This document shows positions 24,905 to 30,938 of a stretch of 30,938 bases of DNA, piece by piece. Within the stretch, counting starts at the first letter, position 1. Every line of letters starts with the position of its first letter. Origin of the DNA: Rhodobiaceae bacterium UBA6963 (lineage in GTDB: Bacteria; Pseudomonadota; Alphaproteobacteria; RS24). The notes beneath the pieces were generated by a model. That model saw only the letters and a program-made list of their open reading frames with translations, made no database searches and was not told the origin of the DNA. Position numbers and translations under genes: made by a program. The DNA lies in assembly GCA_002450335.1 (NCBI GenBank), contig DJZB01000034.1, forward strand, positions 1 to 30,938, given 5' to 3'.

Positions 24905-25861
24905 TTAGTCGGGTGCGTCACCAAGCAGTGCGGCGACAACGGCGACATCAATAATGTCCTGAACACCACAGCCACGGGATAAATCCATCCATGGTTTGGG
25001 AAACCCGCCCAGAATGGGCCCGATAGCGCGCGCGCCGCCTAGCTCTTGTGTAATTTTATAACCAATATTACCTGCATCAAGGTCAGGAAAAATAAATACA
25101 TTGGCTTTGCCCGCTACCGGAGAGTCCGGGGCCTTTTTGGTGCCTATTGCGGGGTTAATCGCGGCATCATATTGTAATTCACCGTCAATATTGAGGTGAG
25201 GGGCTTTCTGTGTCACGAGCCCCATTGCTTCGGTGACTTTATCAATTTCTGCATGGTTGGCTGAACCTTTAGTGGAAAAGGAAAGCATCGCCACATATGG
25301 CTTCTGCCCTGTCAGTCGTTCATGTGTTTCAGATGTAAAAATGGTGATATCAGCTAATTGAGCGGCAGTTGGGTTTGGAACAACGGCGCAATCGCCGTAA
25401 CTGAAAACTCTTCCGTCCGGCATAGCCATTAAAAACATGCTGGAAATGGTTTTGGTTCCGTCTTTAACCCCAAGAGATTTAAAGCCTGCCTTTAAAACGT
25501 TGGCTGTGGTAGCAATTGATCCCGCAACGCCGCCATCCACATAGCCTGTAGCCAGCAAATAACAGCTCAATAAAAGTGGGTTTGACAAGGATTGCTCAAC
25601 TTTAGCGCGCTCAAGCCCTCTTTTACTTTTCACATGCTCATAAATCCGGCTCAGCCAAAGATCTTTATCGGGATGGTTGTTAAAAACCTCTGTCCCGTCC
25701 GGCAACCCAGCATCTGCGCTTAGCGCGACTGGCATTACTTCGCCGCCTTGGTGGAGCAGCTTTATAGCTTCTTGAATGCGCGGGTCCGATGTTTCTGGAA
25801 GTAAAATGCGCTTCTTATTTTTTTTGGCGCGGTGATAAAGATTATTAATGATGTCAGTCAT
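24905..25861 (-). CDS. pta: phosphate acetyltransferase, single-domain
   Basis: Pta interconverts acetyl-CoA and acetyl phosphate. The 318-residue protein is the short catalytic-domain type. It opens RILLPETSDPRIQEA, has GSIATTANVLKAGFKSLG, SSMFLMAMPDGRVFSYGDCAVVPNPTAAQLADI, the conserved DGELQYDAAINP, FIFPDLDAGNIGYKITQELGGARAIGPILGGF, and the closing LSRGCGVQDIIDVA. Acetate kinase is not adjacent. Its start overlaps the stop of the AtuA-C gene by 8 bases, so it is translated with the AtuA-like pair. Short Pta proteins occur beside xsc (sulfoacetaldehyde acetyltransferase) in other genomes, but no xsc is seen here. Confidence 0.92.
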   Translation of the reverse strand: MTDIINNLYHRAKKNKKRILLPETSDPRIQEAIKLLHQGGEVMPVALSADAGLPDGTEVFNNHPDKDLWLSRIYEHVKSKRGLERAKVEQSLSNPLLLSCYLLATGYVDGGVAGSIATTANVLKAGFKSLGVKDGTKTISSMFLMAMPDGRVFSYGDCAVVPNPTAAQLADITIFTSETHERLTGQKPYVAMLSFSTKGSANHAEIDKVTEAMGLVTQKAPHLNIDGELQYDAAINPAIGTKKAPDSPVAGKANVFIFPDLDAGNIGYKITQELGGARAIGPILGGFPKPWMDLSRGCGVQDIIDVAVVAALLGDAPD

Positions 25862-26207
25862 GTTTTATAGTCAAAAGAAGGCTTTCATCAATTTTTACCA
25901 CCATATGGAGAAGTGCAAGCCCATGCACCTTGCCTTGGGCGTCGGTTATAAGTGTCTCCGTGCCGCCGCCGCCAAGCGACTCTTCAAGAATAAAATTAAA
26001 AGCATTTAAATTCGGCAGGTCATAACGCGTCACGCCGCCCAATGCGATTTCGCTAAAATGGTCAGCGACCCGCGCGGCGGTGAGTTCTTTGTCAAGATAG
26101 GCATAAATCTCGGGTGATCTGGCGATAACACCCACATTACTTCCGTTGCCCTTGTCACCAGAGCGCGCAAGAGCGATGTCCATCAGTTTTACCTGTTTGG
26201 TTGCCAC
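25854..26207 (-). CDS. AtuA C-terminal-domain-like small protein
   Basis: The 117-residue protein matches the C-terminal, ferredoxin-like domain that follows DUF1446 in AtuA: IALARSGDKGNGSNVGVIARS and LGGGGTETLITDAQGKVHGLALLHM are family-typical. The GTG start at 26207 is set by GAGGAGG (26214-26220), six bases upstream; the longer ORF from 26309 lies inside the previous gene. It overlaps the AtuA-like stop and the pta start, so the three genes form one tightly coupled unit. In many bacteria this domain is fused to DUF1446; here it is a separate chain. Its biochemical role is unknown. Confidence 0.9.
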   Translation of the reverse strand: MATKQVKLMDIALARSGDKGNGSNVGVIARSPEIYAYLDKELTAARVADHFSEIALGGVTRYDLPNLNAFNFILEESLGGGGTETLITDAQGKVHGLALLHMVVKIDESLLLTIKHD

Positions 26208-26208
26208 C

Positions 26209-27582
26209 TTAGACCTCCTCAACCTTAACGGTTGTTTTGATTTTATCTTTGCCGATAAGCGCCGGCCAGTAACCAACAACCTCGGACGCGCGTGATCTGC
26301 CCGCCGCAAATCCTGTAATACCCGGAGGGCCGGAAGTCAAAACCGGCGCGATCTCGCTCGACATCACATTAAGCTTATTGGCATCCATTCCCTTGGCGCC
26401 GAGCCGCATCAGAATTTCATGAGGCTGGTCGGGGCTTTCCACAATGCCCTTATATAGAACATTGCTGCCGAATAATTCCAAGAAACGGTCTTCTGCAGGG
26501 ATGTCCGCGCCGAGCATTTTCATGCGTGAAAACACCATGTCAGAAACAATATGTGCCTTTTCAATTGCGTCAGGGCCACCAATACAAAGTGTGGCTAGAA
26601 TTTTATAGCCGTTTGCATAGGACATGGAGACCTTGAAGCTGTCAGTTGCCGGAAGCCCTTTGACGCCATGAACTCTCACACGGTTTGGGCCATCCTGCTC
26701 CATTTGGATTGTCGTAAAATCTGCAACACAATCCGGGCTGAGGTACCGCGCCGGGTCACCAAGTTCATACAGCAGCTGAGAGGTGACGCTTTCCACATTT
26801 ATCAACCCGCCCGTGCCGTCATGTTTCGTGACGATAAAAGACCCGTCTTCATAGGCCTCAACAACGGGAAAGCCGATATGAGCAAAATCTTGAACATCCC
26901 GCCAATCCGTATAGTTGCCGCCTGTGCATTGGGGGCCACATTCAATGATATGCCCCAGCACTGTAGCGGCAGCAATTTTGTCGTAATCTTCGAATGACCA
27001 GCCAAATTCATAGGCCAACGGCGCGACAGCCAGTGAGGGGTCACTTGCCCGCCCGGTGATAACAATATCCGCGCCCTGTTGGAGTGCTTCAACAATCGAA
27101 GCTGCACCAATATATACATTGGCGCTGATGACATCATCTTTGACGGATGCCAAAGCTGCGCCGGTATCCATGTTAACCAGCTCTTCACCTTCATTTGCCA
27201 GTGAGTCCAGTCTGTCAAGAATATCATCACCCTCAACAATGCCGATGCGGACACCAGAGAGGCCAATCTCTGAAAGTGCTTGTTTGGTGGCGGCAAGGCA
27301 GGCCGGTGCATTTACACCTGCCGCATTGGCTATCAATTTAATGCCCTTGTCGCGGCATTGAGGCATAATCATTTTGAGCATTTTGATAAAATCACGCGCG
27401 TAACCTGACTCTGGGTCGCGCATTCTTTGTTTTTGCATGATGCTCATTGTTATTTCAGAGAGATAGTCGAAGGTCAGATAATCAACCGGCCCTTCTTCAA
27501 CAAGTCTTTTAGGCCCAAGCAGGCTATCTCCCCAGAAGCCTTGGGCGTTTGCAACCCTTATCATTTTTTTTGCTGTATTCAC
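26209..27582 (-). CDS. AtuA-like DUF1446 protein
   Basis: The 457-residue protein shows the DUF1446 pattern: VANAQGFWGDS at the start, YLTFDYLSEITMSIMQKQR, KLIANAAGVNAPACL, VYIGAASIVEALQQGADIVITGRASDPSLAVAPLAYEFGW, IECGPQCTGGNYTDW, and PVVEAYEDGSFIVTKHDGTGG. AtuA is needed for citronellol/geranyl-CoA catabolism in Pseudomonas, but its reaction is unknown and homologues occur in other pathways. Translation probably starts at GTG 27582, seven bases or so after GGAGG (27588-27592). It leads the operon AtuA-like/AtuA-C/pta. No geranyl-CoA carboxylase genes are in the window, so terpene use is not supported here. Confidence 0.9.
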   Translation of the reverse strand: MNTAKKMIRVANAQGFWGDSLLGPKRLVEEGPVDYLTFDYLSEITMSIMQKQRMRDPESGYARDFIKMLKMIMPQCRDKGIKLIANAAGVNAPACLAATKQALSEIGLSGVRIGIVEGDDILDRLDSLANEGEELVNMDTGAALASVKDDVISANVYIGAASIVEALQQGADIVITGRASDPSLAVAPLAYEFGWSFEDYDKIAAATVLGHIIECGPQCTGGNYTDWRDVQDFAHIGFPVVEAYEDGSFIVTKHDGTGGLINVESVTSQLLYELGDPARYLSPDCVADFTTIQMEQDGPNRVRVHGVKGLPATDSFKVSMSYANGYKILATLCIGGPDAIEKAHIVSDMVFSRMKMLGADIPAEDRFLELFGSNVLYKGIVESPDQPHEILMRLGAKGMDANKLNVMSSEIAPVLTSGPPGITGFAAGRSRASEVVGYWPALIGKDKIKTTVKVEEV

Positions 27583-27599
27583 TGTCGCCTCCAGCCCTC

Positions 27600-27627
27600 A
27601 ATTTAAAAGCCCACCCCTTAATGTCAA
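27600..27627 (-). promoter_or_regulatory. sigma-70 promoter of the AtuA-like/pta operon
   Basis: On the minus strand a perfect TTGACA (27622-27627) and TAAATT (27600-27605) are separated by 16 bp. Transcription would start near 27593, with a very short leader before the GGAGG site and the GTG start codon. Confidence 0.5.
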
Positions 27628-27657
27628 TTATAAGTTTTCTGGGACGCGAGAAACATA

Positions 27658-27685
27658 TTGAAGTAGTGTGTTTTCCACCTTTAAT
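27658..27685 (+). promoter_or_regulatory. sigma-70 promoter of the MFS transporter gene
   Basis: TTGAAG (27658-27663) and TTTAAT (27680-27685, 5 of 6) with a 16-bp spacer. Transcription would start near 27692, about 11 bases before the ATG. The promoter is divergent from that of the AtuA-like operon, 30 bp away, so a shared regulator could control both. Confidence 0.5.
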
Positions 27686-27702
27686 CGTTAAACGGAAAAA
27701 AA

Positions 27703-28977
27703 ATGATAGGAACACCGCCCCGCGTGGGGACGATTTATACTGGCTGGATTGTTTTGTCTGCCTGTTTTGTGTCGGCCATGTTGATTGTTGGTGCGACAAT
27801 CTACAGCTTCCAGCTTTTTGTTATTCCCGTCACTGAAGAGTTCGGCATATCCCGAGCGACAGCCAATAATGCCTATATTTCCATGCTGGTCGGGCTGGCG
27901 CTTTGGTCGCCGTTGGTTGGGCGGCTGTTGGATAAATTTGATGCAAAATATGTGATTATGTTTGGCGCGCTTAGTTTTGGCGGCGCCTTCACGCTGGTTG
28001 CTATGGCGCAAAGCCTGATGGTGATGATGGTCGGCATTTTTGTGATGCTCAGTATTGCCGTTTGCTCATGTGGTGGGCTTGCCGGTAACGCCGTTACAGT
28101 GCGGTGGTTTCAAAAACGCAGGGGGCGGGCATTGGGAATTATGTCCGTGACGTCATCTGTCGGCGGCGCATTTATGGTGCCGGTTGTGTCTTATCTTATC
28201 TCATCTTATGGCTGGCGTACGGCGATGCTTCTCACCGGCTGGTCGGTGGCGATAATTATATTCGTCCTCGTTGGTCTGTTTGTTAGGGGGCGTCCCGCGC
28301 AGGCTGATATTAATGATTTTGATGAACTTGATACCCAAGTAGATACACCCTTACAAGACATGCCGACAGGGGATAAAACTCTGAGCCTCAAGCAGATTGT
28401 GACAACGCGAAATTATTGGCTTGTCGCAATGGGGTGCGGTCTTTTGCTGGCGAGCGATCAGGCTGTTCTCACCTCGAAATTTCCGTTTCTGGTAGATAGC
28501 GGTTTTACAGTTTTGCAGGCCACCACAATTATTTCCACCATGACAATTTCTGCGGTTGCCGGAAAGCTGATAATCGGGTTCATGGCTGATTATTTTGATG
28601 TCAGGCATTTATTCGCCTTGGTCGCCTTATTCCATTTTCTTCTTTTGGCTGTGTTTTTAATGCGGCCTGACTATTGGAGTTTGCTAATTTTTGTTTCTAT
28701 TTTTGGGGCGGCCGTTGGCGGTATTTACCCTGTGTGGTCATCGCTAACGGCAAACGCTTTTGGTCCGGCCAGCATTGGGTCTGTCTTAGGATTTATGGCA
28801 CCGGTCATGCAGGGCTTGTCGATTATTTTTGTAAGCTTTATCGGCGAGGTGCACAGTCGGACAGGGGCTTATGACGTTGCGTTTCAAGGATTTATGGTGA
28901 CCGTCGTTATGTCTGTATTCTTTATTTATGCGATGAAGTTTCAGGCAAAGTCACCTGCAGATACCGCCAAAGGATAA
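27703..28977 (+). CDS. MFS transporter, monocarboxylate/oxalate-formate antiporter-like
   Basis: The 424-residue membrane protein has about 12 hydrophobic segments in two halves with a hydrophilic loop around residues 195-230. The first half shows WIVLSACFVSAMLIVGATIYSFQLFVIPVTEEFGISRATAN, then LGMLVG-like WSPLVGRLLDKF as the loop motif A, and FQKRRGRALGIMSVTSSVGGA. This resembles the oxalate:formate antiporter and monocarboxylate group of MFS, suggesting a carboxylate substrate, but the substrate cannot be named. It is divergent from the AtuA-like/pta operon and may supply its substrate. The ribosome binding site is weak (GG then A-tract). Confidence 0.88.
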   Translation: MIGTPPRVGTIYTGWIVLSACFVSAMLIVGATIYSFQLFVIPVTEEFGISRATANNAYISMLVGLALWSPLVGRLLDKFDAKYVIMFGALSFGGAFTLVAMAQSLMVMMVGIFVMLSIAVCSCGGLAGNAVTVRWFQKRRGRALGIMSVTSSVGGAFMVPVVSYLISSYGWRTAMLLTGWSVAIIIFVLVGLFVRGRPAQADINDFDELDTQVDTPLQDMPTGDKTLSLKQIVTTRNYWLVAMGCGLLLASDQAVLTSKFPFLVDSGFTVLQATTIISTMTISAVAGKLIIGFMADYFDVRHLFALVALFHFLLLAVFLMRPDYWSLLIFVSIFGAAVGGIYPVWSSLTANAFGPASIGSVLGFMAPVMQGLSIIFVSFIGEVHSRTGAYDVAFQGFMVTVVMSVFFIYAMKFQAKSPADTAKG

Positions 28978-28999
28978 GCTAAAGAGCTTGCAATCGCTT

Positions 29000-29029
29000 T
29001 TGCTTTGGGGCATAACCCGCTATGCTATT
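29000..29029 (+). promoter_or_regulatory. possible promoter of tRNA-Gly
   Basis: TTGCTT at 29000-29005 and overlapping -10 candidates TATGCT (29021-29026, 15-bp spacer) or GCTATT (29024-29029, 18-bp spacer). The position fits a start a few bases before the tRNA, but the match is weak. Confidence 0.3.
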
Positions 29030-29039
29030 AAACAGCAAT

Positions 29040-29114
29040 GCGGGCGTAGCTCAGGGGTAGAGCGCAACCTTGCCAAGGTTGAAGTCGAGGGTTCGAATCC
29101 CTTCGCCCGCTCCA
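29040..29114 (+). tRNA. tRNA-Gly (anticodon GCC)
   Basis: A complete cloverleaf of 75 bases. The 7-bp acceptor stem GCGGGCG/CGCCCGC is perfect, the D arm is GCTC/GAGC, the anticodon stem CAACC/GGTTG closes loop TTGCCAA with anticodon GCC at 29072-29074, and the T arm GAGGG/CCCTT (one G-T pair) holds TTCGAAT. The terminal CCA is encoded. It reads glycine codons GGC and GGT. The DNA turns AT-rich immediately after its 3' end. Confidence 0.98.
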
Positions 29115-29158
29115 AAAAGAAAAAAAATCAATCCTCTCGTCGTTTCTATTTTTATATT

Positions 29159-30604
29159 TTAAATCAACCTTTTTTGAAGTTCCAACATAACGTCTTCCCA
29201 ATTATTTTTACTTTTTTGCCTGATAATCGTAATGTTCTCATACCAATTTGGGGAATTAAATTTTTCGTGTGACCAGCGCCAATCAGCTGGTTTTGAAAGT
29301 AGAAGAAATGCTTTTTTATTCATTGAGCAGGCGAGATGTATTAGTGATGTATCAATGGATATTATGTAGTCCATATTTTGAACAATAGCACCAGTGTCTT
29401 CGAAATTTTCCCATTGTGATTTTTCTCCCAAGTAAACTATTTCATTATTATTTTCCACTATTATTTGATCACCTTGATATAAGTTTTTTTGAATAACAAA
29501 AAATTTATAACTTTCTGTTAAAGGTAAAAAGTATTCAAGATCTATTTTTCTTCTATTTTCATATATTTGGTTAACATTTCCTGATATTGCAATTCCTATA
29601 TTTTTTTTACTTTCTGAAAGAGGTAAAATATCTTTCCACAATTCAACTTTTTGACTATCACAAACAAAGTATTGATTTATTGAAGGTATATTTTTCAAAC
29701 TCATACCAAATAGAGATGGAAGAGTCATTAATGGGCACTGAAAATCAAAATTATTTTTAGATGCATTTTCGGTTATTTCGCAATTAAATTGTCTTTTTAA
29801 AAAAGATGTCAAAGGTTTTTGTACTTCAAAAGTCACTTTAGCACCTAAATTAATCAATAAATTAATGTACCTTGAAAATTGAATTGTGTCCCCCAATCCT
29901 TGTTCATGCCATATGAGTATTTTTCTTCCTGATATTGAACTTATTGAGTCAAGTTTAGGTATATGTTGATTTCTATAATTTTTCTCAAAACCTTTCTTTA
30001 GCCATCTAAATTCATAATTTTTAAGGCCCTCCTCATAGTTTTGCATAGATAGTTGGCATAATGATAATGCGTGTATAGAGTCAAAATCTCCTTTGTTTAT
30101 AGAAATTGCTTTTTTAAAAAATAATATTGCTTTATTTAAATCACCTTCCTCTTCGTAAATTGAACCTAAATTGTAGTAAACTATTGATTTATTGTTATTT
30201 ATTTCCTTAGATTTCTCAAAATATTTTATTGCTTTCTTGTTATTACCTAATTTTCTATAGGTGACACCAATATTGAGAAGGCCATCAAAATTATCAGGAT
30301 TAATTAAAAGTGACTTTTCAAAAAAATCTAAAGCTAAGGAGGGTTTTTTTAGATTATAATTTATAATTCCTATGTATATAAGCCCTAGTTCGTTATTTTT
30401 ATTTAAGTTAAAAAACCTTTCAGAAAACTTAAGAGCCTCTTTAAATTTTTTCTGTTCTATTAGGACAGGTATTAGATAACTATATATATTTAAGTTAGTT
30501 GGATCACGCCTTACTAAGCTTAAGAATATAGTTTCAGCATTTAAATAATCTTTATTTTTTAAATGATTTATACCTTTTTTTAAATGTTCTAAATTTTTTG
30601 TCAT
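29159..30604 (-). CDS. TPR protein with glycosyltransferase-like C-terminal domain
   Basis: The 481-residue protein has about six TPR units in its first half (about residues 1-210; for example YLNAETIFLSLVRRDPTN, ALDFFEKSLLINPDNFDG, AIKYFEKSKEINNNKS, AILFFKKAISINKGDF). The second half resembles the heptosyltransferase/GT9-like domain often attached to such TPRs: ILIWHEQGLGDTIQFSRYI at the start, and late in the protein MDYIISIDTSLIHLACSMNKKAFLLLS followed by DWRWSHEKFNSPNWY. It may transfer sugars to a surface polymer or protein, but the substrate is unknown. It is Asn/Lys/Ile-rich with AT-rich codons, unlike the rest of the window. No clear ribosome binding site. Confidence 0.85.
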   Translation of the reverse strand: MTKNLEHLKKGINHLKNKDYLNAETIFLSLVRRDPTNLNIYSYLIPVLIEQKKFKEALKFSERFFNLNKNNELGLIYIGIINYNLKKPSLALDFFEKSLLINPDNFDGLLNIGVTYRKLGNNKKAIKYFEKSKEINNNKSIVYYNLGSIYEEEGDLNKAILFFKKAISINKGDFDSIHALSLCQLSMQNYEEGLKNYEFRWLKKGFEKNYRNQHIPKLDSISSISGRKILIWHEQGLGDTIQFSRYINLLINLGAKVTFEVQKPLTSFLKRQFNCEITENASKNNFDFQCPLMTLPSLFGMSLKNIPSINQYFVCDSQKVELWKDILPLSESKKNIGIAISGNVNQIYENRRKIDLEYFLPLTESYKFFVIQKNLYQGDQIIVENNNEIVYLGEKSQWENFEDTGAIVQNMDYIISIDTSLIHLACSMNKKAFLLLSKPADWRWSHEKFNSPNWYENITIIRQKSKNNWEDVMLELQKRLI

Positions 30605-30819
30605 TTTATTTAAATTTTTTCAAAAATAATCATATTAATCAACTTTTACTTTCTTCTAATGATAAGCAAAATAATTCCTATTTGCTCTTTATTTTAATTT
30701 AGTTTATTAACCCTAACTTCAAAAACCTGATAAAGATCCTATTTGTGATAGAAATAAAATCTTATAATATATGAATAGTTTTATTTTTATGTGTAAGTTA
30801 TTTAATTAAAAACAAAGTG

Positions 30820-30938
30820 ATGTTAGTAGACCTTGAAAAAAAGAAGTTACAATTTTCTTCAAATGCTAATATTAAAAAAGTTATAGTGGTATGCTCACAC
30901 GAGAGAAGCGGAACACATTTTTTAATGAATTCAATTGC
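30820..30938 (+). CDS. sulfotransferase-like protein, 5' end only
   Basis: An ATG at 30820 opens a frame that runs off the window after 39 codons. Residues 21-37 include VIVVCSHERSGTHFLMNS, which is the 5'-phosphosulfate-binding loop of PAPS-dependent sulfotransferases (SGTHxL pattern preceded by a hydrophobic strand). Only this motif is visible, so the family call rests on it. A GTG immediately before the ATG is an alternative start. It is divergent from the TPR/glycosyltransferase-like gene; such sulfotransferases are common in surface-polysaccharide regions. Confidence 0.7.
   Translation, partial: MLVDLEKKKLQFSSNANIKKVIVVCSHERSGTHFLMNSI

Larger units (their letters stand above)
29115..30938. 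other. AT-rich segment, probably horizontally acquired
   Basis: Base composition drops abruptly after the tRNA 3' end and stays low to the window edge; for example only 8 of the 60 bases at 30601-30660 are G or C. Codon use in the gene it carries favours A/T third positions, unlike all genes to the left. No integrase or repeat of the tRNA end is visible, so the mechanism of acquisition cannot be shown. The 30605-30819 gap holds no gene I can support. Confidence 0.75.

Noticed and set aside
27688..28011. Minus-strand ORF of 107 codons opposite the MFS gene
   Set aside because: Low-complexity antisense frame over a well-supported gene, with no motif or ribosome binding site.
28976..28989. AAGCT-AAAG-AGCTT hairpin after the MFS gene
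   Set aside because: Weak 5-bp stem without an immediate T run; might be chance.
1..30938. CRISPR arrays, insertion sequences or phage genes
   Set aside because: No spaced repeats, transposase, integrase or phage proteins were found in either strand of the window.

Overview
The window is chromosomal DNA from an alphaproteobacterium. The evidence is the gene order mnmE-mnmG-rsmG-parA-parB next to holA-lptE-leuS-DUF3576, a dapC-like/ftsK/lolA/xthA cluster, and 16-bp parS sites of the consensus TGTTTCACGTGAAACA. Overall coding style, the Amt, MFS and AtuA genes and the AT-rich sulfotransferase/TPR island would suit a marine heterotroph, but that is inference. The parS-parAB cluster normally lies close to the replication origin; I see no oriC (no DnaA-box cluster) inside the window.

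Layout. 1-550: 5' part of a DUF255/YyaL-type thioredoxin-fold gene (minus), cut by the window edge. 637-6545 (plus): tRNA U34 modification (mnmE, mnmG), 16S rRNA G527 methylation (rsmG) and chromosome partition (parA, parB), with two perfect parS sites exactly 2000 bp apart, one between mnmE and mnmG and one inside the rsmG coding sequence. 6552-11319 (minus): holA, lptE, leuS and a DUF3576 lipoprotein, tightly packed. 11430-14183: a ThiE/TenI-like protein, a YggS-type PLP protein, a leaderless YkuD L,D-transpeptidase-fold protein and an orphan OmpR-type response regulator. 14191-20065 (minus): dapC-like aminotransferase, ftsK, lolA, an unrecognised acidic protein, and xthA, apparently one operon. 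20115-21505: ammonium transporter with a strong intrinsic terminator and a near-consensus sigma-54 promoter. 21658-24776: UbiH-family monooxygenase facing a cnoX-like / LON-domain / Trm112 operon. 24905-28977: AtuA-like (DUF1446), its small partner and a phosphate acetyltransferase as one overlapping operon, divergent from an MFS transporter, each side with a recognisable sigma-70 promoter. 29040-29114: tRNA-Gly(GCC) with encoded CCA. 29115-30938: sharply AT-rich DNA with a TPR/glycosyltransferase-like gene and the start of a sulfotransferase gene; it looks horizontally acquired and begins immediately 3' of the tRNA.

Most of the window is conserved core genome. The less ordinary parts are the parS site embedded in rsmG, the sigma-54 control region of amt, the AtuA/Pta/MFS module, the unknown protein between lolA and xthA, and the AT-rich segment at the tRNA-Gly. 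I found no convincing novel defence or mobile system. There is no stretch over 300 bases without a gene; the longest gaps (about 21421-21657 and 30605-30819) are described below.
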